Below, in pieces: positions 40,901-47,889 of a stretch of 64,000 bases of DNA. Under the pieces are notes generated by a model. That model saw nothing but the letters and a program-made list of their open reading frames with translations. It made no database searches and was not told where the DNA came from. The number at the start of each line of letters is the position of its first letter. Within the stretch, counting starts at the first letter, position 1. The translations under genes were made by a program, and so were the position numbers. Source of the stretch: Sceloporus undulatus (taxonomy: Eukaryota; Chordata; Lepidosauria; Squamata; Phrynosomatidae); NCBI RefSeq assembly GCF_019175285.1, contig NC_056527.1, forward strand, positions 22,259,776-22,323,775. The letters are read 5' to 3'.

Positions 40901-43900
40901 GAACTTAGCTTGGACATCTGCCTTTTCACACTACATATATGTTAAAAGTCCTTGTTGTAGAATTTTGAGCACCATTTTACTTGTATGGGAAATGATGCAA
41001 TGGGCCTGTGGTTACTGCAAGCCCTGGTGTCCCCTTTCTTTGGAAATTAGAATGTATATTGATGACATAGAGAAGTTAAATTAAGAACAAACTGAGTTAA
41101 CAACTAAATTATTGACCTAAGTACTTCAAAAGTGACAAGATTTTACCCGTAACGTCTTCTCATTGATTAAAAAAGGAGATCTGGCAATGCATTTCTTATG
41201 TATTCTATAAAACCAAAGTTCTTCTAGCCTAGATTCTAAATTTAAAAAATAAACACATTACAGTGCCTACATCTCTGTTTTGCTGTGAAGTAATTCCAGT
41301 TCCAGCAATTCACTGCAGGCTGCTTAGTACCAGTAACTTCTCTAAAGCACTTCACAAACAATGGCCAAGTCTTTATGACAGCAGTCTCCTGAAAGCTCTC
41401 AGTACAGTATTGTGACAGCTGAACTGTATAGGGTAAAGTCCACCAAATTATTTGTAGAAATCTCTTCTGAAGCTTAGCTAGAAGCTTATCAAGTTTCAAG
41501 ACTCAAGACTGGGACATTTGTTTCATAATACTCAGCAACTCTTACCTTTTTCATTTCTTCAACGTAGGCAATCATAGCATCTTCTTTCGGCATATCCCCT
41601 AAAGCACTCCATGCATCCCTACAATGAATATTACAAACATCTCAAGTTTCTGCTTTTATTTTGTTCTATTCCTTACTGTTCTGTTATACACTGAATCCAG
41701 CCTTACTTTTCCACTGTCACCCCTTGACCTCTGCTTCCATCATAATTTTTAACTTTAATTCCAGTAACCTTATCATAGTACATCATAGGTACAGTTTAAG
41801 TACAAACAGGTAAGGCAGCAGGCAGAAATTAAGCAACGATGGCTTGAAGATAGCGAAAGACAAAAGATAGAAGCACATGTCTATCCTCCAGGTTACTGGG
41901 GGGCCTGAAAAGACAGCCAAAATCTTCTCTGAAGATGCCAACCACAAATGCCAGTGAAACATCAGGAATAAACATCTAGAACATGGCCACATAGCCCGAA
42001 AAACCCGCAAAAAACTAAGGCCAAAATAAGGCTGCTTCAGGTCTCTTTGGAAGTATGCTGTTTAAATGACACATGCATCTTAAGAGGCCAAAAGCTGCGC
42101 CAAAGCATGGCTTTGGTGCAGCTTCCCACCTCTTAGGACACATGCATCATTTAAATAGCATACCTCCAAAGAGACCCAAAGCAGCTTTTTTTTTTTTTTG
42201 GCCTGTCTGTTCAGGCCCAAAGGTAGCTTATTTTGTGCCCGAGTCTCTCAAATAACAACAGGATCTCCATTTTAAAAAAGAAAATAAAAAAATTCACAAA
42301 CACCTTTTACTACATATTTATATTAAAGGACACACTTTTATGTTATTTCAAACTGATAGATATAGTATTTATTTACTATTATGGTCCAAATGCAAGGTGT
42401 GTAGGAACACAGGAAACTTCCTATTGCTGTGTCAGATCATTAGTCCACCTAACCCAGTCTAGTTTACCCTGACAGTACTCTCTACAACTGGAAATGGCTC
42501 TCCTGCATTTCAAAGTCTTTCCTTACACTTGCCAAGGACTAAGCTTGTGGCTTTCTATAAGCAACGTTTATATTCTATGATTCAGCTATGACCCCCTCTC
42601 ATGAAAGAAAAAAAAAAACAGTATAACCAGTCTTCACCCATCCTGAGCATGGCATGTCGACAAACAGCATCTCAAAACCTATTTTGCTCTTATGTATCAT
42701 ATTTACCATTTGTATCTACCAATGGGATCCCAAAATCCAGGTCTTGGACTATTACATGGTCCTTGAGTTGCTTGCTTGTAAAAGCTGTAGAACTTGAGCA
42801 TCATTTCATTTGTTGGCTGGAATGAACCTGTAGAAAAGTTTTTAAGAATAAAAAATTATGCAGTTTTAAATCTATTATTTATTTGAACTCAGAATTTTAA
42901 TTGAACACAATGAAGTACTGTAGCTGGATATCCAGTTACACCTCCTGTCTCTGTTTCCTTTTACTTTCTGAGCAGAAAGAATCTGGTGGCCATTGTAGCT
43001 TTGTACAAACACATGAAAATACACATTCACCTTTAACTTTCAGGTAATGATATCATCACTGGCTTAAATTCAATTGTTAGGAGTCAACTAGAGTAGACTC
43101 ACTGAATCAACTTCTGAATAGTAAAGTGATTCAATGAGTTTACTCCAGCTGGGACTACCAACAGGATTTAGGCAACTGTTTTGAAAGTCTTCCTCTGAGT
43201 GAATGCAATGTGTCCAGAAGAACAGAAAAAATAGGACTCTGCACACTAACTTTACAAAATAGAGGACAAGGGAACTGTCTCTATTATGGCACATCTAATA
43301 TATATACTATGTTGAAGCCATATTATACCTACAGAAATTGAGAGCCATGTCATCTGCTTTATTATACTTGTTGCAGTATTTTAATACAAAATGTTTCTAT
43401 CCTATTTGGAATATCTATGGCTGGACTATTCCAGTCCAGTTGCTTCAGGCTGTGACTGCCATAGGTCCTACTCTTAGAGTCATGCCAATATCGTAGGCTC
43501 TACTGAAACCCAAATCCAAAGGAGATCTCTGCACTGCCTTCATATTTAGATAGCCATTAGGTGGCACCTAACCTTCTTTTAATGAATCACACATTCATCT
43601 TGAAAAGGCCTTATATGTTATACACACACTGTGAAGGCCATCTCCAGTTTTCTAATATTAGGCCATAAGTATATTGGTGAGGAGTTCATCATACCCAGGT
43701 CTCTCACCAAAACAAAAACACATATTGACATTTCCAACATTTCACTTTTTGTCCCAAGTGGACTCAGTGGGGGGCTGTTTAACAATAACTATTTTTATTG
43801 AAGGAAGAACCATTAAATGATCCCAAAACACATTTCACTTTTGTTACTGTATTTTAAAAGACTGAAAACAACATGGTCATAAAATCAGTGGTCAATCTAA

Positions 43901-45510
43901 AAACTGTGATTCTCATTGCTAAAGTCAAGTTCTGGAGTGCTGCAAAGGAAAGCACTTTCTGTCTGTAACTATTAATAACCCATCTGGAGAAACAATTAAA
44001 AAAAACAAGAAAGCCTTCTATTATGTTTTCCTTTTTTTCAAATTAATAGTTCCAGTTTGTTCTAGTTGTACTTTCGGTGCAACTCAAGCAATTTCATAAA
44101 AGGGTGGAGTGGGAAAATGAAGGAATTTGGAAACGATGTTGCTTACACCCACAAGATGTCACCTATCAAAATTGAGAGGGATGTTAACAGGTCCAGGCAA
44201 AAAACCAAAACAAGCCTCTTTTTTAATGGAACGAGGGAAATCTCTTAAGCAGAGGGAGAACATTTTAAAACCTTTAAATCAAGACTACACAACATTTTCA
44301 GGTCTGAGAACAGCATCCAGTTGTGGCTGGGAAGTTATTTTTCAGCCCTCTTCCCTATTCAGGATGAACAACTTTCATTGTAAATGTGTACTAATACAGA
44401 TCATAAAACACCAGGATTATCTATAAGATGCAACAATGCAAAGGATAACACAATACAATAGTGATGATCCCCAGAGAGGAAGGGACATCGGTCCTTTGCA
44501 CCAAAACCTAAGTTCTGTGTCCCCTTAAAAGCCTCATCTGTTATGAGACGAACTTTTGTGCAGCAGAGTACACAAAATTAGGGCAATTTTAGGTCAAATT
44601 TAGGATATCGTTTCATTCAGTGGTTAGGATTACAGATCTTGCGTCCAAGAAAGTGGACTCTCTAAAAGCATAAAGCAAAACACATTTATTATTCCTTTAC
44701 AAGACACAAAGGTCTTGTTTTTGTCACTGAAAAAGAAATCCTATACCTATTATCTAAAAGCCACACTGAACCCATTGGGGCTTACTACTCCAAATGTGTG
44801 TAAGATTATGCTAAAAGGACCTCAATATGAACTTGACCAGCTATGGTCATTTCTGATGAGGGTTGTCAGAGTAAAAACTAGACAAGGACCCTGCACCTTG
44901 AATCATTGTATCAAAAGAGGAATTTCAGCAGGTGTTTGCCACACAACTAGCTAACAAGCAACACCCTCATTTGCATAACCATCACCTGAAATTACCTCAT
45001 TTGCATAGCCATTAAAGGCACCTGAACTGTCTCCAACTTTCACTCTGGCTTCAGATCCATTGACAAGCCCTTAGATCTTCAAAAGTGATGGTGGGACAGA
45101 CCCACAACACAACATTTGAAGCTATAGTTACCCATTTCTTTAATTGTTGTCTCTTGTATTAATTCAACTGCTAGTCCACTAAGGACACCTAACTACTGAC
45201 TCAATGGCAGTTAACTAAAACGCCCTACAGTTCATGGCGCTGCCTTGCTATGGAATTCTGGGAGTTGGAGTTTGTTGTGGGGCCCAGAGGCCCCACAACA
45301 AACTCCAACTCCCAGAATTCCACAGCAACGAGCCAGACAACAAGTTAAAGCGGTGCCAAACCGTGTTATCTCTCCAGTGTGGACACAACACAACCCCCCC
45401 TTACCATTTTTGGGCAGGCTTTGTATCACCTTCACGGCGGCCTCGAAGCGAGTTTCGTGGACGGAGAAGGAGGAGGCGTCGTCGCCGGTCTCTGCCTCGG
45501 TCTCCGCCAT
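19947..45510 (-). CDS. ACBD5: ACBD5, acyl-CoA-binding domain protein 5, complete
   Basis: Tail-anchored peroxisomal membrane protein. It binds very-long-chain acyl-CoA and tethers peroxisomes to the ER through VAPA/VAPB. Twelve coding exons (- strand): 45405..45510, 42707..42827, 41546..41618, 36303..36414, 27921..28046, 26834..27043, 25085..25197, 23376..23634, 23023..23222, 21934..21984, 20797..20906, 19947..19959. Every junction is GT-AG and in phase. The total is 1494 nt, 497 residues plus TGA; human isoforms are about 490-535. The ACB domain spans roughly residues 17-105. The FFAT-like VAP-binding segment [15 protein letters not shown] ends at residue 287. A coiled coil lies at about 395-437. 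One hydrophobic tail anchor at about 467-489 is followed by basic RRRRKQN. The ATG sits in a strong Kozak context. No break is seen. Confidence 0.97.
20130..20310. mobile_element. Foldback MITE in ACBD5 last intron
   Basis: Arms of about 70 bp (20154..20225 and 20238..20310) are inverted copies: TTTTGTGGGTTTTTCGGGCT ... CCAGCATCTG against CAGATGCTGG ... AGCCCGAAAAACCCACAAAA. A related single arm is at about 41920-42018. Confidence 0.85.
20797..20906 (-). CDS. ACBD5: ACBD5 exon 11: tail anchor
   Basis: Acceptor GTGTTTAG, donor GTAAGA. It encodes [20 protein letters not shown] and then [16 protein letters not shown]. The hydrophobic run followed by basic residues is the peroxisomal tail anchor. 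Confidence 0.97.
20935..20956. repeat. (CAGT)n microsatellite
   Basis: About five CAGT units just upstream of ACBD5 exon 11 (intron side). Confidence 0.85.
21246..21552. mobile_element. Mariner/Tigger-like foldback MITE
   Basis: Outer TIRs TACGGTTGTCCCTCCATATT and (complement of right end) TAGTCATCCCTCCATGTTTG bound a second inner inverted repeat. The inner arms are 21360..21389 and 21437..21466 (CTAGGTCCTCCAGGGCAACT and complement). Confidence 0.8.
21934..21984 (-). CDS. ACBD5: ACBD5 exon 10
   Basis: A 17-codon phase-0 cassette encoding [17 protein letters not shown] between acceptor TATTGCAG and donor GTAAAA. It is alignable to the human AKSSTSTLQTAPQPTSQ linker. Being a multiple of three, it could be skipped without a frameshift. 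Confidence 0.9.
22534..22739. mobile_element. Tigger-like MITE with poly-G run
   Basis: Ends CTCTTGGCCCTCTTTACGCA and CCGAAGGCCCACTG next to TA. It carries a 16-base poly-G run at 22682-22697, which may be length-uncertain in the assembly. Confidence 0.65.
23023..23222 (-). CDS. ACBD5: ACBD5 exon 9: coiled coil
   Basis: Acceptor TTTCACTTAG, donor GTAAAA. It encodes [20 protein letters not shown], then [20 protein letters not shown] and a leucine-rich heptad region [20 protein letters not shown] before TLTTSQ. The [14 protein letters not shown] block is strongly conserved. Confidence 0.97.
23376..23634 (-). CDS. ACBD5: ACBD5 exon 8
   Basis: Acceptor ATTTGTAG, donor GTACTG. It encodes [20 protein letters not shown] through [20 protein letters not shown] to GIRRGRG. 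The EGKGEVKxGGEDG block matches human. Confidence 0.96.
23751..23932 (+). mobile_element. Sauria-type SINE
   Basis: Head ACGTAGTGGTTTGACTG, B-box GGGTTCAAATTCC, body AAGAAAACCCCGTGATAG, tail GAAACGACTTGAAGGGACA. Slightly shortened in the middle. Confidence 0.83.
23938..24140 (+). mobile_element. MITE scrap plus L2-like LINE tail
   Basis: CCAAAACACACTGAAGAAAT...GAGGAATTCTGGGAAGTATA is a fragment of the foldback family seen whole at 50706. It is followed at 24030-24140 by an L2-like 3' end (TGTAAGCCGCTCTGAGAGCC, TATAAATA, AAATAAATAAAT). Confidence 0.6.
24806..24993 (+). mobile_element. Sauria-type SINE, 5' truncated
   Basis: B-box GAGTTCAAATTCTCGG, body AAATCCTGTGATAGGTTTAC, tail AACTTGAAGGCACACAACAA. 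Confidence 0.85.
25085..25197 (-). CDS. ACBD5: ACBD5 exon 7: FFAT-like motif
   Basis: Acceptor TACCTATAG, donor GTAGAG. It encodes [20 protein letters not shown] and then [17 protein letters not shown]. The second half is identical to human and contains the FFAT-like motif known to bind VAP proteins at the ER, so membrane-contact function should be kept. Confidence 0.97.
25296..25545 (+). mobile_element. tRNA-SINE of a second family
   Basis: Head TGGCTTAGTGGTTAAGACGC, B-box GGCAGTTCAAGGC, then GTGAGCTCCCATCACTAGTC, AACCTAGCAGTTTGAAAGCA and AAGTACCACTTCAGTGGGAA, with tail AAGGGACTGCATTTACCTTT. The body and tail are unlike Sauria SINEs. This is a common squamate tRNA-derived SINE type. Confidence 0.8.
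26080..26445 (+). mobile_element. L2-like LINE 3' end
   Basis: AATGCCCTCCCCTCTGATGC, GGCACCAAGTCAAAATCTGA, a GGTTTTA-rich stretch and TGTAAGCCTCCCTGAGATC form the typical 3' region of a reptilian L2/CR1-clade LINE. No coding remnant is recognised. Confidence 0.6.
26834..27043 (-). CDS. ACBD5: ACBD5 exon 6
   Basis: Acceptor GATTTTACAG, donor GTACTC. It encodes [20 protein letters not shown] through [19 protein letters not shown] to SPPQ. The region is poorly conserved and acidic. It is supported by splice sites, phase and weak alignment to the human linker. Confidence 0.9.
27610..27832. mobile_element. MITE with long inverted ends
   Basis: Left GTGCAACTATACTGTAGGAA with TTTGACACCACTTTACA matches the complement of the right end (TAAAGTGGTGTCAACC, ACATTATTTCTACAATGTAG). 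The interior AAATTACAAATCCCAGCATT is also part of this foldback family. Confidence 0.75.
27921..28046 (-). CDS. ACBD5: ACBD5 exon 5
   Basis: Acceptor TTATTCTTAG, donor GTATAG. It encodes [20 protein letters not shown] and then [21 protein letters not shown]. [18 protein letters not shown] is a conserved acidic ACBD5 segment. It joins exon 4 in phase directly. Confidence 0.95.
28178..28376 (-). mobile_element. Sauria-type SINE, reverse
   Basis: TTGTTGTGTGCCTTCAATCA to CTCTAACCACTGCACTGCTC on the + strand, a reverse SINE with a short internal loss. Confidence 0.83.
28376..28505. repeat. AT-rich low-complexity (TATAT)n
   Basis: Imperfect TATAATA / AATATA runs, likely a degraded microsatellite. 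Confidence 0.6.
28848..29086 (+). mobile_element. tRNA-SINE of a third family
   Basis: Head GCCCTGGTGGTGTAGTGGGT, B-box GCGAGTTCAAGACC, then CATCCTTCCGAGGTCGCTAA, TACCCAGACTGTTGGGGGCA and tail CAGTGGTATATAAATAAA. A different 3' half from both other SINE types here. Confidence 0.8.
29225..29440 (+). mobile_element. SINE and MITE fragments
   Basis: A Sauria SINE scrap (AACAAATCTTGCCAAGAAAA, CCCCATGATAGGT) runs to 29310. It is followed by a right-half foldback MITE (ACAAACTACAATTGCAGAAT, GTTAAAGTGGTGTTAAACTG, TTTCTGCAGTGTGGATGC). Confidence 0.65.
29469..29490. repeat. (TTAA)n microsatellite
   Basis: About five TTAA/TAAT units. Confidence 0.8.
29790..29935. other. GC-rich block of unknown nature
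   Basis: A short GC-rich interval (GATGCCGCCATTATTGAGCC, GAGACTGTGCGGTTGCCGCC, GCGCAGTCTGTACCGCGCC) in an AT-rich ACBD5 intron. GACTGTGC and GCGCAGTC suggest inverted parts. Possibly a MITE or MITE half; not identified. Confidence 0.35.
30498..30714 (+). mobile_element. Sauria-type SINE, diverged
   Basis: ACGGTTCAACCCTCTGTTCA (B-box), AAAGAAAACTCCATTATAGG, tail TAACTTGAAGGCACACAACG. Confidence 0.82.
31151..32412. mobile_element. 1.26-kb DNA-transposon-like element, family unknown
   Basis: Inserted inside a SINE. The ends GGGTGTTCTCACT and (complement of right) GGATGTTCCCACT are a short imperfect TIR. The outer 200-300 bp on both sides are AT-rich with scattered CpG and GATTCGA/TCGATT motifs. 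The core (31467-31900) is GC-richer and holds three diverged direct copies of a unit. No transposase is seen and no target duplication could be fixed. Best read as a non-autonomous element, perhaps with captured sequence. Confidence 0.65.
31467..31740 (+). repeat. Three direct copies of a ~95-120 bp unit
   Basis: AGGGAGAATCCCTTCAGAGA followed by GCACAGAGATCAATG recurs at 31469, 31589 and 31682 (last as GGGAGAATCCATTCAGAGA). The copies stay in one open frame locally ([10 protein letters not shown] repeated), but I know no protein like it. The spacings of 120 and 93 bp are multiples of three, which is why the frame persists. Confidence 0.8.
32460..36302. other. ACBD5 intron, largely unique
   Basis: AT-rich intron with few recognised repeats. 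A Tigger-like scrap lies at about 34195-34325 (TGAGGCTTGAATATGCGTGA, GAACGGATCCCCAGTG). A Bov-B/SINE 3' tail scrap lies at 35882-35960. A small optional ACBD5 exon known in mammals could lie in this intron; I did not find it. Confidence 0.45.
35882..35960 (+). mobile_element. Bov-B 3' tail scrap
   Basis: CTTCCATTCACAGGGTCACT, GTAAGTCAAACTTAACCTCA and GGACAACAACAA match the 3' end of the Bov-B copy at 47330. Confidence 0.65.
36303..36414 (-). CDS. ACBD5: ACBD5 exon 4
   Basis: Acceptor TTTCTTATAG, donor CAG|GTTGGG. It encodes [20 protein letters not shown] and then [17 protein letters not shown]. This corresponds to the human segment from IIETMPMTEKVEELL to SSDITS, where a small optional exon is spliced in some human isoforms. 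Confidence 0.95.
36415..39340. other. ACBD5 intron without clear features
   Basis: Mostly unique AT-rich sequence. Possible hAT scraps near 36700 (GGGCAAACTTTTTTTCAGGG) and 36923 (TAGTGGTTCCCAAACATTTT), and a (GA)n run at 38708-38725. A minus-strand open frame at 38423-38830 has no recognisable homology. Confidence 0.45.
39540..39900. mobile_element. GC-rich MITE inside Bov-B
   Basis: CpG-rich block unlike its host LINE: GTTCCGCATGGGCGGAAAGT, CGTGGCACGTACTAGGG, a GAAGCTGCATTTTGCAGCTTC palindrome and GAGCGGTCTGTAAAGCGCCC at the right. It disrupts the Bov-B reading order, so it inserted later. A similarly built block lies at 60898-61210. The exact ends are not certain. Confidence 0.6.
40229..40393. 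mobile_element. Tigger-like MITE inside Bov-B
   Basis: CAGTTGCCCGTCCAAGCCTG after TA, and AGTTCCAAGGGCCAACTG before TA, with inner inverted GGGGCATTCACCCCATTCAT / TGAATATG and GGAACTTGC / CAAGTTCC parts. It interrupts the same Bov-B copy. Confidence 0.82.
41546..41618 (-). CDS. ACBD5: ACBD5 exon 3: ACB domain helix 4
   Basis: Acceptor TTCATTGTAG, donor GTAAGA. It completes the Trp codon and then encodes [20 protein letters not shown] followed by EMKK. Phase 0 at its 3' end. Confidence 0.97.
41900..42018. mobile_element. Single arm of the foldback MITE
   Basis: TTCTCTGAAGATGCCAACCA and TAGAACATGGCCACATAGCC, then CGAAAAACCCGCAAAAAAC, match the right arm of the element at 20130-20310. Confidence 0.75.
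42020..42238. mobile_element. Palindromic MITE (GGCC..AAATAAGGCTGCTT family)
   Basis: Left AAAATAAGGCTGCTTCAGGT, CTCTTTGGAAGTATGCTGTT, TAAATGACACATGCATC is mirrored by the right arm (CATTTAAATAGCATACCTCC, AAAGAGACCCAAAGCAGC). The right end GGCCTGTCTGTTCAGGCCC is itself a dyad. Same family as 56905-57122. It lies in an ACBD5 intron. Confidence 0.85.
42707..42827 (-). CDS. ACBD5: ACBD5 exon 2: ACB domain core
   Basis: Acceptor TTTCTACAG, donor GTAAAT. It encodes [20 protein letters not shown] and then [19 protein letters not shown]. The YKQAT and the Lys of RYKW are classic acyl-CoA-binding residues of the ACBP fold. Confidence 0.97.
42828..45230. other. ACBD5 intron 1, mostly unique
   Basis: AT-rich with no gene and no repeat I can name with confidence until the hairpin at 45247. 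Confidence 0.45.
45234..45388. mobile_element. Foldback MITE beside ACBD5 exon 1
   Basis: Perfect 32-bp arms 45251..45282 and 45291..45322 (TGGAATTCTGGGAGTTGGAG ... and complement) around an 8-nt loop. They are followed by GTTAAAGCGGTGCCAAACCG and CTCCAGTGTGGACACAAC, the right end of the family seen at 50706. It ends about 17 bp from the exon 1 donor. Confidence 0.85.
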
Positions 45511-45710
45511 GGCCGCCCCCTCCTCCTCCTCCTCCTCCTCTTGGGCCCGAATTATGTCCTTGTCGTCGCAGCCTCTCCTCCTCCTCTTCCTTCCCTTCTT
45601 CCCCGGGGAGGAGGACCCTGCAGCCGAGACATTATTATGTTAGAGTCGGTCGGGGGAGGGACATATAAAGGCCTCTGTCCCCAAAACAAGGCGAAGGGAA
45701 GGCGGCCTGA
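45400..45710 (-). promoter_or_regulatory. ACBD5: GC-rich ACBD5 promoter / 5' UTR region
   Basis: CpG- and GC-rich stretch containing exon 1 and the 5' UTR, with a (CCT)n run at 45520-45540 and further CCT-rich sequence to about 45600. This is typical of a housekeeping CpG-island promoter without a TATA box on the gene's strand. A TATAAA at 45664 faces the other way. The transcription start cannot be fixed from sequence. Confidence 0.6.
45405..45510 (-). CDS. ACBD5: ACBD5 exon 1: start codon
   Basis: ATG at 45510..45508 in context GGCGGCCATGGCG. It encodes [20 protein letters not shown], then [15 protein letters not shown] plus one base. Donor GTAAGG. The [20 protein letters not shown] stretch is nearly identical to the human N-terminus. 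The acidic leader before it is longer than in the short human isoform. Confidence 0.97.
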
Positions 45711-45789
45711 GTGAGCTGTCCCACAAACAAAACACAACCCTTTTCACTCCTCCGAGTCCCCGACTCAAAGCACTCGGCAGGCACCCAAA

Positions 45790-46085
45790 TGTTGTTGTTG
45801 TTGTTGTTGTTGTTGTTGTGTGCCTTGGAGTCGTTTCCGAATTATGGCGGCCCCAAAGGCGAAACTATTATAAGGTTTACTTGGCAAGTTTCCCCTCAGA
45901 GGGGGTTTGCCACTGCCATCCTCTGAGGATGAGATTGTGTAAGATTGTGTGGTTGTTGTTGTTGTGTGCCTTCGTTTCTGACTTATGGCGACCCCTGAGG
46001 CGAACCTATGCTAAGGCTTTCTGGGCAGGTTCCTCTCAGAGAGGGTTTGCCACTGCCATCCTCTGAGGCTGAGAGAGTGCGACTA
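45790..46085 (-). mobile_element. Two tandem Sauria SINE tails, reverse
   Basis: A (GTT)9 run at 45792-45818 leads into GTGTGCCTTGGAGTCGTTTC and GGTTTGCCACTGCCATCCTC. A second copy starts at 45953 with GTTGTTGTTGTTGTGTGCCT and repeats the same body to 46080. The copies are head-less and diverged from one another. Confidence 0.82.
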
Positions 46086-46125
46086 ACAGAGTTTTCTTTC
46101 AACCAAGTATGATAGATAGATAGAT

Positions 46126-46161
<36 letters not shown>

Positions 46162-46191
46162 TCATACTTGGTTGAAAGAAAACTCTGTTAG
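46083..46191. repeat. Perfect 31-bp inverted repeat around (GATA)n
   Basis: Arms 46083..46113 and 46161..46191 are exact reverse complements (CTAACAGAGTTTTCTTTCAA + CCAAGTATGAT). The 47-nt spacer is almost pure GATA repeat. The left arm continues directly from a SINE tail. Confidence 0.92.
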
Positions 46192-46429
46192 TTCTTCAAC
46201 AGCTTCAACTTTGCCTTCAGTCGACTCACAAGAAAATGGCCATAAAGGATTCTGGAGGAGACAATACATAGAGAGAACGTGTAGCACGAAAGGAAGAAAT
46301 TGGAAGCATGAGCTTTCCTAGACTTCATTCTACTTCCTCAGATGCATTTGTGGAGTAGAAGCCAGGGACAGACATATATAGGCCATTGGTGGATGTACAG
46401 GCTGAGTCTCCCTAGTCCGAAACGCCTGA

Positions 46430-46540
46430 AACAGAAGTAGTTAAAGAGTTCCCATATCTTGGTTTAAACATTGATAAGAACCGAGACTGCAGCCAAGAAA
46501 TAAGAAGACTAAGAATGGGATGGGCAGCCATGAGAGAACT
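46430..46540 (+). mobile_element. Bov-B fragment A
   Basis: TTAAAGAGTTCCCATATCTT, GGTTTAAACATTGATAAGAA and AATGGGATGGGCAGCCATGA are homologous to the start of the next Bov-B fragment at 46790. The copy stops where a reverse SINE begins. Confidence 0.75.
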
Positions 46541-46547
46541 AGTTGTT

Positions 46548-46788
46548 CATTGTTGTGTGCCTTCAAATTAGTTCTGAGTTGTGGTGATCCTGAGGCAAAC
46601 CTATCATGGGGTTTTCTTGCCAAGATGTGTTCAGAGGTTTGCCACAGCCTTCCCCTGAGGCTGAGAGTGTGTGACTTGCCCTAGGACAGTCATCCAGTGA
46701 GTTTCATGGCTGAGTGGGAAATCGAACCTTGGTCTCCATAGTTGTAACCAAACACTCAAACCACTTTGCCACATTGGCTCACTCACTA
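46548..46788 (-). mobile_element. Sauria-type SINE, reverse, full length
   Basis: TGTTGTGTGCCTTCAAATTA, CAAACCTATCATGGGGTTTT, CATCCAGTGAGTTTCATGGC, AAACACTCAAACCACTTTGC on the + strand. It lies between two Bov-B fragments. Confidence 0.87.
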
Positions 46789-46789
46789 A

Positions 46790-47372
46790 AGAGTTCCAGT
46801 ACCTTGGATCAAACATTGATAAGAATGGAGATTGCAGTCAAGAAGTAAGACTACAAATGGGAAGGGCAGCCATGAAAAGACTAGACAAGATCCTGAAGTG
46901 TAAAGATATGCATCTGAGTACAAAAGTGAGACTCATCCAAGGCAGTATATTCCCTTTCACCATGTACGGCTGTGAGAGCTGGACAGGGAAGAAAGCTGAC
47001 AGAAAGAAAATCAACTCATTTGAGATAATGGTGTTGCAGAAGACTGCTGAGGATATCCTTGACAGACAAAAAGACAAATAAATGGGTCTTAGGACAGATC
47101 AAGGCTGGAAGCTAAGATGGTGAAACTGAGGCTGTCATACTTTGGTTACATGATGAGAAGGCATGGCTCACTACAAAAGACAATAATGGTAGAAAAGGTG
47201 GAGGGTAATAGAAAGAGAGGAAGACCACATGCCAAATGGATGGACTCAAGAAGCCATGGGCCTGAAATTACAGGACCTGAGTAGAGTGGCTGACAAAAGA
47301 GGGTCTTGGACATGTTTCATCCACAGGGTCGCCATGAGTCATGGTCAACTTGAGGGCAGTTATTAACAACAA
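46790..47372 (+). mobile_element. Bov-B LINE 3' end (fragment B)
   Basis: Encodes ORF2 C-terminal pieces: AMKRLDKILKCKDMHLSTKV, then RLIQGSIFPFTMYGCESWTG. A further SYFGYMMRRHGSLQKTIMVE segment is in another frame. The 3' end CATCCACAGGGTCGCCATGA, GTCATGGTCAACTTGAGGGC and AACAACAA is the tail that Sauria SINEs share. Broken and 5' truncated. Confidence 0.9.
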
Positions 47373-47889
47373 ATTTGCATATACATACATAATGAGGTAT
47401 CTTGAAGATGGTACCCAAGTCTAAATATAAAATTCATCTATATTTATTTATTTATCACTTTTCTCCCAGGACAGGACCCAAGATGCCTCCCAGGTCTCAA
47501 AAATGTTTACAAAAATTTTTAAAATTAATTTAAAATTGCCATATTAAAACACATTAAAACATTCAAATCGCCTCATTAAAACACATTAAAACAACTGATT
47601 AAAAATCATTCAATAGTTAAACACATTAAAACATACATCTAAATCAGAACCTTCCCTGATTAACCATTGAGAGCTAGCTTAAATAAAAATATCCTTGCTG
47701 CAGAAAGGAAAGCAGGGAGGGGGCCAGCCTAGCCTCTTGTTGAAGGGTAATTTCATACACAATATCTTTAAATAATTTCATCCATGAAAACAAAGGTTGC
47801 GTACACTGAACCATCAGAAAGCAAAGGTGTCATTATCTCAGCCACCCGTTAAAATTTGGGGGCAGAATATTTCACATTTTAGATTTAGA

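Larger units (their letters stand above)
39345..40960 (-). mobile_element. Bov-B LINE fragment, reverse, with two insertions
   Basis: Minus-strand remnants include a C-terminal [20 protein letters not shown] and an RT segment [20 protein letters not shown], where Bov-B has NINNLRYADDT (catalytic YADD altered to YPDD). It also has [14 protein letters not shown]. The copy is broken by a GC-rich insert at about 39540-39900 and a Tigger-like MITE at 40229-40393. 5' truncated, with many frame breaks. Confidence 0.88.

Noticed and set aside
45664-45669. TATAAA as a divergent promoter
   Set aside because: A lone hexamer facing away from ACBD5 with no downstream gene. Expected by chance in sequence of this length.
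45234-45714. Open frames of 111-144 codons on the + strand over ACBD5 exon 1
   Set aside because: They are shadows of the GC-rich first exon and the (CCT)n 5' UTR on the opposite strand.
46857-47081. Host protein MGRAAMKRLDKILKCKDMHL
   Set aside because: It is the Bov-B ORF2 C-terminal region with the Bov-B 3' tail downstream.
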